Source of the DNA: Aquibacillus koreensis
GTDB taxonomy: Bacteria > Bacillota > Bacilli > Bacillales > Amphibacillaceae
Length of the DNA stretch: 64,000 nt
Reading direction: 5' to 3'
Assembly (NCBI RefSeq): GCF_025154055.1
Contig: NZ_JAOALK010000033.1
Coordinates: 62,001-126,000 of the forward strand
Part shown: piece by piece, positions 8,582-16,961 of the stretch
How positions within the stretch are numbered: position 1 is the stretch's first letter
Layout of the letters: each line of letters begins with the position of its first letter
The notes under the pieces: generated by a model
What the model saw: only the letters and a program-made list of their open reading frames with translations
What the model was told of the DNA's origin: nothing
Database searches by the model: none
Program-made: the position numbers and the translations under genes

Positions 8582-9665
8582 TCTGATTTGCCTCCTTGAC
8601 TGGTACTTCATGTGTAGCGAAACCTGAAAATCTAGAAATGCGATATTTTCTTCTGCAAGGCAGACATAGTTCTGCTAGATTAAAACCATCTTCCATATTG
8701 AACGCTAGGTTGTTTGTTTCTAATACTTGAATAACATCATTAGACTGTTCTGTTGATACAAAGCCTTCTCCACAAACCTTACAATCCTTCATTTCTTTCT
8801 CGCCATAGTGTTCACGATAGTTTCGTGCGAATACACTTAGTGGACGGAAAGGGATGTGGGCTAACTTTCCAAAAGGCAAATAAATAAGCGTAATAATTAC
8901 TGAATATTGGTGAATGAGAGACATCACATAATGACCTGCACCAGCTAAAAATACATTACTAAACGTTAAAGCTAATCCTGTAATGCTTATAAATAACAAC
9001 AAGTATAGAGGCATAAAATCATAGATGAAGTTCTGTTCCGCTCTTGCTTGCATATTTTTTAAGCGACGATACATCGCCATACAAACACCAGCAATAACCA
9101 TGAGAGCACTAAGATTAAGTGCATTATAGGACATAAAGGCAATGACACCATCGGCAGGAACAGTGATAAAGTCCATTCCCATCAATACAATCGTATAATA
9201 ACCACCTTCTGGCATCGTAAAATACATCCAACCAAAAACAAGCGGAAATGTAACTAAACATGCTAAAACGCATCCCCATCCGATAAGGATGTGCTGTGTC
9301 CATCGGTAAATTCCCCTATTCCAGATAAACTTGTACGTTGCTAAATGGTTTGTAGCTGTCTTCGGTGTACTTTTTCTAAATATTAATTTGAAGCCCTTTT
9401 TGATAATTATCTTTGTTGGTGGTCTTTCTCCCCAAGCAATAAACCTGTAGAAGAATCCTCCTAGGAATACAATTGTACCTACCATGTATCCATATAAATT
9501 TAAATCTACGTGTGTAAACATTCTTGTTCCAATAAAAGAAAGGATCACAATACCTGTTATTGTAAGAAACATTGACTTTGCAAACTTAGAAGCGAATGCG
9601 TTGTTAATAGCGTGTGACTGTTTTGGCGACATGTCTTTCATTACATTTACGTTGTTTTCTTCCAT
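8568..9665 (-). CDS. NarI-like membrane subunit with C-terminal CxxC pairs
   Basis: 365 aa with about six membrane helices and several helix histidines (HILIGWG, HQYSVIITLIYLPFGKLAHI). The FGKLAH segment resembles the NarI/DsrM cytochrome b family, so it is probably a haem-b quinol-oxidising anchor. After the last helix a cytoplasmic tail carries CKVC and, about 40 residues on, CLPC, a possible extra metal or Fe-S site not typical of NarI. First gene of the operon; the ATG at 9665 follows GAGGGAG and the end overlaps the Mo-subunit start. An in-frame start at 9707 lacks a ribosome site. Confidence 0.75.
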   Translation of the reverse strand: MEENNVNVMKDMSPKQSHAINNAFASKFAKSMFLTITGIVILSFIGTRMFTHVDLNLYGYMVGTIVFLGGFFYRFIAWGERPPTKIIIKKGFKLIFRKSTPKTATNHLATYKFIWNRGIYRWTQHILIGWGCVLACLVTFPLVFGWMYFTMPEGGYYTIVLMGMDFITVPADGVIAFMSYNALNLSALMVIAGVCMAMYRRLKNMQARAEQNFIYDFMPLYLLLFISITGLALTFSNVFLAGAGHYVMSLIHQYSVIITLIYLPFGKLAHIPFRPLSVFARNYREHYGEKEMKDCKVCGEGFVSTEQSNDVIQVLETNNLAFNMEDGFNLAELCLPCRRKYRISRFSGFATHEVPVKEANQNAKG

Positions 9666-9765
9666 GTTTTTCTCTCCCTCACTAAGCTTGATGCGCTCTT
9701 TAATCATATAATTAAATTATAGGGAGTAAGTCTCGTTTTCGTAATCGGGGAACCTCCTCATCTTC

Positions 9766-9782
9766 TAGGGGAAATTCCCCTA
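9766..9782 (-). promoter_or_regulatory. Perfect GGGG/CCCC palindrome upstream of Mo-enzyme operon (candidate regulator site)
   Basis: TAGGGGAAATTCCCCTA is a perfect dyad around one central base. On the minus strand a TATAAT -10 box lies at 9716-9721 without a good -35, putting the dyad centre about 65 bp upstream of the expected start, an activator-like position. A weaker GTTCCCC half-site lies near 9746-9753. NreC sites are described as GGG/CCC dyads with a shorter spacer, so the operon's own NreC-like regulator is the natural candidate. Confidence 0.6.
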
Positions 9783-9906
9783 TATTAGATTCTTCTTATT
9801 GAAAAGGTAAATAGTCTGGCTTTTTGACTTCCCAATTTTTAAAAACAGTGTTAAGATTTCCTATATATGTAAGATTAAAAATTTTCAAAAAGAGAAGGTA
9901 TAGGAA

Positions 9907-11454
9907 ATGATTCTAAGAAAACAACTCCCTTGGTTATTACCAACCATATTAGTAGCAATCGTCGTAAGCATCTTATTCTTTCAGAATTTAGAAGAAGTAA
10001 CAGAGGTACCTGAAGAGAATTGGAGTAGAGCACTTCCAATTGGAGAAACAACTTTAACAAAATATCCATTTGTTCGAACTAGTTCTGAAGGAGAAATAGC
10101 AATAACCCAGTATGAAAATAATGCAATTAACAATCAAATCTATGATGAGAATTTTGAGAAGTTGGAGCAATTTACCTTCCCTGATATTGAGGTCACAAAG
10201 TGGGTCGATGCCTATACAAATAATGATAATCTAATCTACTTTGATTACGACAACATCATTGATGGTACAAGCGGTGAAGTAATTACTGCGGCAAATAAGT
10301 TCTATCCACTTCCAAATAGCGTTTTGTATCTAAAAGACAAAAGCCTATTCAAAATGGACCCTGTCACAAGGGAATCTACTTCATTAATACAATTGGATCG
10401 TGAATTTGATCGGATTATACCGATAGAAACAACGGATGGTCCCATAATCTTGACCTATTACAAAAATGACGAAGAAGAGAATTTAGCTTTAAACCTAATG
10501 AAGGTTACTGATTCTGGAACAGAACAACTGTACAATCAGATTATTTCTGTTCCCTATGGCTCAAAGATAAGCCATGTTACTCTTGCAGCTGATCAAGATA
10601 GCTTTGCTTTTCTTTTTAATACAACAGTAAATCGTGGTAAAGGTGAGCCACCGCTTATTACAACTCATTTTTATAACTCTGATACTGAAGTAATGGACCA
10701 AATAACTTTCTATGATCCAATTACGAACGATCAACTTCAATCGATAGATGATATTAAACTTAGCTTCTTTGATGAACAAGTTCGAGCTCTTTTTGTTGCT
10801 AAGGGCCAATCAAACACTCGTTATAAGGAATCAACTGTCTTTAATATATATGAAGCATTTTTTACAAACGAGGGTATTGAAGTACATCGCAGAAGTAATA
10901 CACCTAACTATTCAATAAAGCCACAATGGTTGGAGGAAAATACGATTGCTTGGGTAGACAGGAGTGGCGAGTCACATGAAATACTCGTTAGCTCTAGTGA
11001 CGAAGCTATTATTGATCAAGCAAAAGGAGCAAGTAAAGACGACTATATTAATGCGATCGGCAAAACCTTAGGAGCACTTACTGCAAGTTCCTTAGGATTT
11101 TTACTCTCCTTAACATGGATCGTTGGACCAATTATTACATTACTTATATTCAACAAAAGGTTAATGGATAAAGATCCACAATGGATTTACTATATCGGGA
11201 TAGGATCTTACTTCTTGTCTTTCGTTATATTTAAAGATTGGTTTTTTATTGATACGATATATGCACAAGCACCAGGCTATCTAACATTTACTGGAAGTGG
11301 CTATGTATATTTCCTTGGCCTTGGAATAGTAGCTTTCCTCATTTCACGAATTAGCTCACGCATCAAAGACTGGAGCATACCTGTTACATTATTTTACTTC
11401 GTATTTATGCATATGATTATGATGACTGTTTTATTTGGTGCTTATATTCTCTAA
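9907..11454 (+). CDS. Large membrane-anchored protein of unknown function
   Basis: 515 aa, unrecognised. A single N-terminal helix (about 8-26) is followed by about 350 residues that look like an extracytoplasmic beta-rich, possibly propeller-like, domain, then four C-terminal helices (about 385-408, 418-432, 456-470, 489-515). It is divergently transcribed from the Mo-enzyme operon across a 240-bp intergenic region and has its own terminator. The ATG follows AGAAGG. A link to the oxidoreductase is possible from position only. Confidence 0.8.
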   Translation: MILRKQLPWLLPTILVAIVVSILFFQNLEEVTEVPEENWSRALPIGETTLTKYPFVRTSSEGEIAITQYENNAINNQIYDENFEKLEQFTFPDIEVTKWVDAYTNNDNLIYFDYDNIIDGTSGEVITAANKFYPLPNSVLYLKDKSLFKMDPVTRESTSLIQLDREFDRIIPIETTDGPIILTYYKNDEEENLALNLMKVTDSGTEQLYNQIISVPYGSKISHVTLAADQDSFAFLFNTTVNRGKGEPPLITTHFYNSDTEVMDQITFYDPITNDQLQSIDDIKLSFFDEQVRALFVAKGQSNTRYKESTVFNIYEAFFTNEGIEVHRRSNTPNYSIKPQWLEENTIAWVDRSGESHEILVSSSDEAIIDQAKGASKDDYINAIGKTLGALTASSLGFLLSLTWIVGPIITLLIFNKRLMDKDPQWIYYIGIGSYFLSFVIFKDWFFIDTIYAQAPGYLTFTGSGYVYFLGLGIVAFLISRISSRIKDWSIPVTLFYFVFMHMIMMTVLFGAYIL

Positions 11455-11464
11455 TGGATAGAAC

Positions 11465-11494
11465 AAGAACCTCTCATTTGATTGAGAGGTTCTT
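11465..11494 (+). terminator. Intrinsic terminator after the 515-aa membrane protein
   Basis: Perfect 12-bp stem AAGAACCTCTCA/TGAGAGGTTCTT with a 6-nt loop, followed by ATTGTTT. It starts 10 bp after the stop codon. Confidence 0.85.
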
Positions 11495-11559
11495 ATTGTT
11501 TACCTAGAAAGCAGTATTTTTAAAGGTCTTAACTTATGATGTACGTCCATCCCACACTC

Positions 11560-11790
11560 GAGATGAACCGGACATATTTTCCGCTATTTATTTATTTTTA
11601 CTGATGAGAACTTTTCACGGACATTTATTCCTTTATTACATGTAAATCATAAGAAAACTTCAACAAACTGATGAAATAGCGGATCAAATGTCCGCAAAAG
11701 TACCAAAACGTGAATTTTAGTACAAATAAAGGAAAAAATGTCCGCTTATAAACTGGCCATCGCTACTATCGAATGTCCGTATAAGATTCC
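11560..11790. repeat. Cluster of CGGACATTT-type repeats in an intergenic region
   Basis: The 11495-12008 gap has no gene. It holds at least five copies of a CGGACAT/ATGTCCG core in both orientations (near 11569, 11618, 11681, 11740, 11773). Two arms, 11618-11637 and 11725-11744, form a 20-bp inverted repeat with one mismatch (CGGACATTTATTCC type). The rest of the gap is AT-rich with no coding signal. Confidence 0.6.
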
Positions 11791-12008
11791 TAAGTATAGT
11801 TGAATGCCTCCTGCGAAATTTATGCTTAACAAGTGGTTATTAATGAGAAAAAAAGGAACACGAGGGATTTACGAAGTCGAATAAAAAATGGTTAGTAAGC
11901 ATTGCGGGGTTTTATTAGTAACGATCAGATAATTTGTGCAGTGTGAAATAGAAATGTAACAAAATAAAGGAAGAGGGTCGTCTAGAATTGGCGCCCTTCT
12001 TCCTTTAT

Positions 12009-12443
12009 TTAATTGGAGAACGTATTAGCGACTCCCATTTCGTTATCAAGATAAACTCTGATATGAGAACTAAATTCCTCCAGTGTCGCTTGATTTTTAC
12101 GTATCGTATCCATTAATACTTGATGATTTATGCTAAGATATTCTTTCACTAATATTTTTCTCAATGCAATAATCTCTTTAAAGTTATCCGACTGATCATC
12201 TGGTATTACACGTTCATCCACAAGAATATCGATTATATCGTCAAAACTTCCTGGGTCTCGCATGATAAATCCATCGATCATTAAGTTTCCAACATCCAAC
12301 ATGGACTCAATTGTCATATGTATCATTCTTTCGAATCCAAATTTCTCCACTTGAGAATTGAATTCTTGGCTTGTCAATTCTTGCATTAATCCTTCCATAT
12401 ATAAGAGCGTTCTTTCAATTTGGCCTCGATCTACAAAATACAT
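12009..12443 (-). CDS. yutE: YutE/HepT-like DUF86 protein
   Basis: 144 aa helical protein beginning MYFVDRGQIERTLLYME, resembling YutE of Bacillus, a DUF86 member. DUF86 includes HepT toxin RNases, whose Rx4-6HxY motif is catalytic; here the equivalent is R95-x4-K100-E-Y102, with Lys where His is expected, and no MNT antitoxin gene lies next to it. So it is probably not an active toxin. The ATG at 12443 follows GGAGGT at 7 nt; the longer in-frame ORF upstream has no ribosome site. Confidence 0.75.
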   Translation of the reverse strand: MYFVDRGQIERTLLYMEGLMQELTSQEFNSQVEKFGFERMIHMTIESMLDVGNLMIDGFIMRDPGSFDDIIDILVDERVIPDDQSDNFKEIIALRKILVKEYLSINHQVLMDTIRKNQATLEEFSSHIRVYLDNEMGVANTFSN

Positions 12444-12558
12444 CCTGCTTACCTCCAAATTTTCGTATGAAATAATCATATCACACCGAGGAAGAAGGTT
12501 AAAACTTTTCATATTTACAGAAAAAAAGGTGACATTATATAAAAAGGAGGAATCAAAA

Positions 12559-12840
12559 ATGGTTAAGAAGGAAGAAAAGAAGTACACAGATTTCTCGAAT
12601 GTGGAAGACATGAAAAATTATTTAGTTCCTGAACAAACACCAGAAGGCCCCTACGGATCTCCGATTAACAAAGATACATTGGTATCAAATAAAAGTACAC
12701 CTTGGCAAGAAGGGCAAAGGTATCATAGCGCATTTAATTATCCAAATAAAGACTTACATGAAGATTTACCTCGTCAAATAGACGGCGCTCACCCACTCCA
12801 TGACCATGAAGGAGACGTAAAGCCAGAAGAAGAGTCTTAA
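12559..12840 (+). CDS. Small hydrophilic protein of unknown function
   Basis: 93 aa, soluble, rich in Pro, Lys, His and acidic residues (PWQEGQRYHSAFNYPNKD; HPLHDHEGDVKPEEES). No signal peptide or membrane helix. The ATG at 12559 follows AAGGAGG at 8 nt; the upstream extension overlaps the divergent yutE start and is not used. A terminator follows. No family assigned. Confidence 0.75.
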   Translation: MVKKEEKKYTDFSNVEDMKNYLVPEQTPEGPYGSPINKDTLVSNKSTPWQEGQRYHSAFNYPNKDLHEDLPRQIDGAHPLHDHEGDVKPEEES

Positions 12841-12850
12841 CAATGAAGGA

Positions 12851-12873
12851 AGCTACCCATTCTTTGGGTAGCT
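12851..12873 (+). terminator. Intrinsic terminator (also faces yutD)
   Basis: Stem AGCTACCCA/TGGGTAGCT with a 5-nt loop and a TTTTATT tail on the plus strand. It lies between two convergent genes and ends 2 bp before the yutD stop. Confidence 0.85.
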
Positions 12874-12875
12874 TT

Positions 12876-13151
12876 TTATTGAACGATCCGTTTTATCACA
12901 AAATAGGCACACCCAAAATTACAGTATTCATACAAATAATCATCCAACGTACTAATTTTAGTATCAAAAGAAGCTTTTGGATTTTGATCATCGTAAAATC
13001 CTTTTAGTCTTAATTGATCATAACCCCAATCGCCAACAATAAAATCATATTTACTTAAAATTTCACTATAACGCTCTTCAAATTTTTCATTTTGAAAACC
13101 ATTTTTGTGATCCTCAATCATTTCATATTTATTGCCCTGTACTTCAATCAT
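12876..13151 (-). CDS. yutD: YutD family protein
   Basis: 91 aa, recognisable as the conserved YutD family (DUF1027) by KYDFIVGDWGYDQLRLKGF and the C-terminal YEYCNFGCAYFVIKR. Molecular function unknown. The ATG at 13151 is chosen; a GTG four codons earlier overlaps the AAGGAG site itself. It lies in a yutE-yutD-yutC-like neighbourhood as in B. subtilis. Confidence 0.88.
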   Translation of the reverse strand: MIEVQGNKYEMIEDHKNGFQNEKFEERYSEILSKYDFIVGDWGYDQLRLKGFYDDQNPKASFDTKISTLDDYLYEYCNFGCAYFVIKRIVQ

Positions 13152-13307
13152 GGTCTCATCCACTCCTTAAACTGTATATAGTTTACCATGTTTTTCTTTG
13201 TTTAACTACCTACTACGTATTACAATGGTTATTATTTTTAGGTATGGATATATATATAAAGTTCACAATAAGAAATGGGGACAATTATTGATCAGGAGGT
13301 TATACCA

Positions 13308-13916
13308 TTGATCTCAAAAAAAATCTTATACCCAACGTTATGTGCTATCACGTTAACCATTTCAGGCTGTACATCAAATGATGAGGCAGGCGATATGTTA
13401 GATCGATCCATCGATGGAAATAACGAATTTGATCAGTTCCAAGCACCAGATGCCAATAACGAAAACAATGAAATATCATCTCAACTTGGTTATGTTCACT
13501 ACACGGAGGATGAAGTAAAGCTTGATCGTGAAACAGACCATTATATTTCCATTGACCGCAATCGATTAGCTGATACGATTACAAGGTTAATTCTACAATA
13601 TGACGGATTTGAGGATGTGGCAACATTAGTCACAGATGAAGAAGTTTTAATAGCGTATGATAAACCTGAGGATATAGAAACCGAAAAAGCAGCATCGATG
13701 GTGAAAAAGTCAGCGGTGTCCGTTTTACCAAGTTTTTTTAATGTGTATGTTTCAGACCAACCTGTGACATTTAGAGACATACAAAGTCTAAAGAATTCTA
13801 CAACAGTAGACGATGACTACGAAAACACGTTAGAGAATATCATTACAGAAATGAAGAAGTCACCTCAAGGCGAAGAGTACGATCATGTAAATGAGCATCT
13901 TAATGATGAAATGTAA
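13308..13916 (+). CDS. yutC: YhcN/YlaJ-family sporulation lipoprotein (YutC-like)
   Basis: 202 aa. A lipoprotein signal with lipobox ISGC (Cys at about residue 18) is followed by an acidic linker and a C-terminal YhcN/YlaJ-like domain (DTITRLILQYDGFEDVATLVTDEEVLIAY). Members are spore-associated lipoproteins of unclear function. The start is a TTG at 13308, 8 nt after AGGAGG; an ATG 11 codons upstream has no ribosome site. The yutC name rests on neighbourhood. Confidence 0.8.
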   Translation: MISKKILYPTLCAITLTISGCTSNDEAGDMLDRSIDGNNEFDQFQAPDANNENNEISSQLGYVHYTEDEVKLDRETDHYISIDRNRLADTITRLILQYDGFEDVATLVTDEEVLIAYDKPEDIETEKAASMVKKSAVSVLPSFFNVYVSDQPVTFRDIQSLKNSTTVDDDYENTLENIITEMKKSPQGEEYDHVNEHLNDEM

Positions 13917-13922
13917 ACGAAT

Positions 13923-13954
13923 AGCACCCAACCCATTTAAATGGGAAGGGTGCT
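13923..13954 (+). terminator. Intrinsic terminator after yutC
   Basis: Stem AGCACCC/GGGTGCT with an inner CCCAT/ATGGG helix and a TTTTTCC tail, 7 bp after the stop. Confidence 0.85.
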
Positions 13955-14030
13955 TTTTCCATTTATGATTCTTAGAGAATTGTACACAATACTAACTAGA
14001 AAAGTCCAAATTCATTTGGGAGGTGAGACC

Positions 14031-14999
14031 ATGAAAAAGCTAATACCGATTATGATTTACGCTGTATTCTTTCTATTTTTATTACCTCCGTTTATTTATG
14101 CAGAGGAAGATGAACAAAAAGTGGATCAAGAAAAGATGGCCCTATACAAAAAAACTGCAGCAATTACACAGATTCCATGGTACTACTTAGCTGCGATTGA
14201 TCAATTTGAAGAAAATACACAAAAAGAAACAGCATCCGATGACTTAATAGCCATAACAATTGATCAGAATAGATGGTTCGGTATAGGCAATTCTATTCAC
14301 AATACATCTATTGCTTGGGTATCGTTATTTAGTGGGTTTGGACAAGATGGAAATGGTGACAACTTAGCAGATCCTACAAATGATGAAGATATTCTATATT
14401 CTATGGCACATTATATCGAAAAAGAAGGTACATCTCATCGTGATATAAAAATTGCCTTATGGAATTACTACAAAAGGGATTTATCAGTACAAACAATCAT
14501 GAATATAGCTAAAGTATATAAGCAGTTTGGTACGATTAGCTTAAATAAGACGGACTTCCCAATTCCATTACAACATAATTACAGTTATAAAAACACATGG
14601 GGAGATGCTAGAGGGTTTGGAGGAAGAAGAATCCATGAGGGTACAGATATCTTTGCAAACTATGGTGTTCCTGTAAAGTCAACTACCTATGGGGTTGTAG
14701 AATTAAAAGGGTGGAACAGATATGGCGGATGGCGAATTGGAATTCGTGATATTTATAACCGCTATCACTATTACGCCCATTTAAACGGATATAAAGATGG
14801 CCTCAAAGTTGGAGATGTGGTAGAGCCTGGAGATATAATCGGTTCTGTTGGTTCAACTGGATATGGACCTCCGGGCACAGCTGGTAAGTTTCCGCCTCAC
14901 TTGCATTATGGCATGTATAAAGATAATGGATATAGTGAGTGGTCTTTTGATCCTTATCCTTATTTAAGAAAATGGGAACGAGCAGCGAGGAACCGGTAA
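14031..14999 (+). CDS. lytH: M23 endopeptidase, LytH-like sporulation cell-wall hydrolase
   Basis: 322 aa with a signal peptide (about 1-24), a helical central region and a C-terminal M23 LytM domain. Zinc-site motifs H202-x3-D206 and H290-L-H292 are intact, as is H250 in YYAHL. In B. subtilis LytH is a sporulation-specific L-Ala-D-Glu endopeptidase that trims cortex peptides, and its gene lies next to yunB; here yunB is 4 kb away. The ATG at 14031 follows GGAGGTG. The lytH call rests on architecture and location. Confidence 0.78.
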   Translation: MKKLIPIMIYAVFFLFLLPPFIYAEEDEQKVDQEKMALYKKTAAITQIPWYYLAAIDQFEENTQKETASDDLIAITIDQNRWFGIGNSIHNTSIAWVSLFSGFGQDGNGDNLADPTNDEDILYSMAHYIEKEGTSHRDIKIALWNYYKRDLSVQTIMNIAKVYKQFGTISLNKTDFPIPLQHNYSYKNTWGDARGFGGRRIHEGTDIFANYGVPVKSTTYGVVELKGWNRYGGWRIGIRDIYNRYHYYAHLNGYKDGLKVGDVVEPGDIIGSVGSTGYGPPGTAGKFPPHLHYGMYKDNGYSEWSFDPYPYLRKWERAARNR

Positions 15000-15023
15000 T
15001 TTTTCCTCTTTCATTAAAAGCAT

Positions 15024-15057
15024 AAAACCCTTACCAAATCATGTTTGGTAAGGGTTT
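15024..15057. terminator. Bidirectional intrinsic terminator
   Basis: Perfect 15-bp stem AAAACCCTTACCAAA with its complement around a 4-nt loop; T-runs on both strands. Shared by the convergent lytH-like gene and the NSS/MetS-like pair. Confidence 0.9.
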
Positions 15058-15073
15058 TGAATATATCCCATTA

Positions 15074-15178
15074 TTATTGTTGTTTAGAAGTTCTTACCGC
15101 ATGTACAACACTAGCAATAAGTCCTCCCCAGATGACTACGACTCCAATAACTGCCATTGTAATTGCTCCAACTGTCAT
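15074..15178 (-). CDS. MetS-like small subunit of NSS transporter
   Basis: A 34-residue single-helix protein starting MTVGAITMAVIGVVVIWGG and ending RTSKQQ. Its ATG overlaps the stop of the NSS transporter (TAATG), and AGGAGGTG inside that gene's last codons is its ribosome site, so the two are translationally coupled. Corynebacterium MetS, a similar tiny protein, is needed with MetP for methionine uptake. Too short for most gene callers. Confidence 0.85.
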   Translation of the reverse strand: MTVGAITMAVIGVVVIWGGLIASVVHAVRTSKQQ

Positions 15179-16728
15179 TATTGAGCCACCTCCTCATCTT
15201 CAGACTCATTAGCTTTAGCTTCAGCAGTATTTTTAGGCCACTTTTTCAATGTGAATAGTGCACCAGCAAACATTGCAGCAATAGCTACAACCCAACCAAA
15301 ATTAAACAAGAAATCGATTGGATAACCTTCATAGAAGACACGAGTACCTTCATCATTAACAGTACCAATTATTTCAGCTCTAAGGTTTTGGATCATCATA
15401 TACCCTAGTACTACTGGTGTGATAAAGCTTAAACAAACTCTCCACCAAACACCAAGCTTAATGTCAGAAACACTATCTGCATGCTTCTGTAAATTTTTAA
15501 GTTCTTTCGCAAACCATGCAATTGCTACTACTTCAAATAGACCAGCTAATGCTACACCATAACTATTTATAAAGTGGTCAACCGTATCTAGAAGGAATAG
15601 TCCACCTTGATTAGCAAATGCTAATGAAATTACGGCTGCAAGACCGCCACCAAATGCAATAGCCTTCCCACGGGAGACATTAAATTTTTCTTGAACACCA
15701 GCGATATATGTCTCTGAAATCGAGATCATGGAAGATAAACCCGCTAATACTAAAGATCCAAAGAATAAGACTCCAAACAACCCAGATAAAGGCATTTGAC
15801 TAATGATCTCAGGGAATACCATAAATGCTAAACCAATTCCACCAGCTACTACTTCTGATACTTCTTGACTGTTTTGTGAAGCCAAGAAACCAAGTGCAGC
15901 AAATACACCAATACCAGCTAATAACTCAAATGATGAGTTTGCGAAACCTGTAATAAATGCGTTATTTGTTATATCCGATTTCTTAGGTAAATAAGAAGCA
16001 TACGTAATCATAATTGCAAATGCAATCGATAAACTAAAGAAAATTTGTCCGTAAGCAGCTACCCATACAGATCCATCTCTTAAACTGCTCCAATCTGGTG
16101 CAAAAAAGGCATCAAGACCTTCAAGAGCCCCTTCCAAAGTCACAGCACGAACAACAATAATTAGAAAAATAACTGCTAATAAAGGAATAAAGATTTTGTT
16201 CGCGACCTCGATACCTTTCTTAATACCACGACCAAGGACGAATAGTACAATTGCCCACACAGCAATAAGTGGTAAAAGAACGCTAGGTAAAAATTCACCG
16301 AACACGCCTGGTTCAGATAGGTTTAAGTAATCCCCCGTAAAGAACGCAGTTGCACTTTCTGAGTTTTCCCAGCTTTGTCCGAATGAAAAATAAGAATACA
16401 TAATTGCCCAAGCAATAATTACCGGATAATAAGTTGAGATAATGAAAGATACAGCTACTTGCCACCAACCAATCCATTCCATACCCTTGCTTACTTTACT
16501 GTACGATCTCGGTGCAGATCCACGAAACTTATGTCCAATTGTGTATTCCATGATCAGTAACGGAATACCTGCTGTTAGAAGCGCGAATAAGTATGGTAAG
16601 AAAAAAGCGCCTCCTCCATTTTCATAAGCTGTTGCAGGAAATCGCCAGATGTTTCCTAGTCCAATTGCAGAACCCATCGCTGCAAGTAGAAAACCTAGAC
16701 GCGTTCCCCATTGTGAACGGTTTTCCAT
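15178..16728 (-). CDS. Sodium-dependent NSS-family transporter (MetP-like)
   Basis: 516 aa with about 12 membrane helices and the NSS N-terminal signature RLGFLLAAMGSAIGLGNIWRFP. It imports an amino acid or similar solute with Na+. The coupled MetS-like subunit favours a MetPS-type methionine or alanine transporter, but the substrate cannot be read from sequence. The tail is acidic (EDEEVAQ). It has its own upstream region (16729-16920) and ends at the bidirectional terminator. Confidence 0.9.
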   Translation of the reverse strand: MENRSQWGTRLGFLLAAMGSAIGLGNIWRFPATAYENGGGAFFLPYLFALLTAGIPLLIMEYTIGHKFRGSAPRSYSKVSKGMEWIGWWQVAVSFIISTYYPVIIAWAIMYSYFSFGQSWENSESATAFFTGDYLNLSEPGVFGEFLPSVLLPLIAVWAIVLFVLGRGIKKGIEVANKIFIPLLAVIFLIIVVRAVTLEGALEGLDAFFAPDWSSLRDGSVWVAAYGQIFFSLSIAFAIMITYASYLPKKSDITNNAFITGFANSSFELLAGIGVFAALGFLASQNSQEVSEVVAGGIGLAFMVFPEIISQMPLSGLFGVLFFGSLVLAGLSSMISISETYIAGVQEKFNVSRGKAIAFGGGLAAVISLAFANQGGLFLLDTVDHFINSYGVALAGLFEVVAIAWFAKELKNLQKHADSVSDIKLGVWWRVCLSFITPVVLGYMMIQNLRAEIIGTVNDEGTRVFYEGYPIDFLFNFGWVVAIAAMFAGALFTLKKWPKNTAEAKANESEDEEVAQ

Positions 16729-16920
16729 AGTAACTTCCCCTTCCTGATTTGAAACTTACTAAAATCCTATGCATCTCTCTCTTTAGGAATGTTTCAAATT
16801 TTTCTTTTTTTCTGATATTTTAGATTATATCGATACGTTTATATGATGTCAAAGGAATATTCTACAATTAGATCAAATATTTTTTTTGGTGCAACATTCT
16901 TGTCAGAATTTATTACAATA

Positions 16921-16956
16921 AAAGAAACTTCTTCCAATCTTGAAAGAAGTTTCTTT
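16921..16956 (-). terminator. Intrinsic terminator after NhaC-family gene
   Basis: A 13-bp stem AAAGAAACTTCTT/AAGAAGTTTCTTT, loop about 10 nt, beginning 5 bp after the stop of the NhaC-family gene. Confidence 0.8.
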
Positions 16957-16961
16957 CCATT

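Noticed and set aside
12009-12443. Active HepT-MNT toxin-antitoxin system
   Set aside because: Catalytic His replaced by Lys and no MNT nucleotidyltransferase gene beside it.
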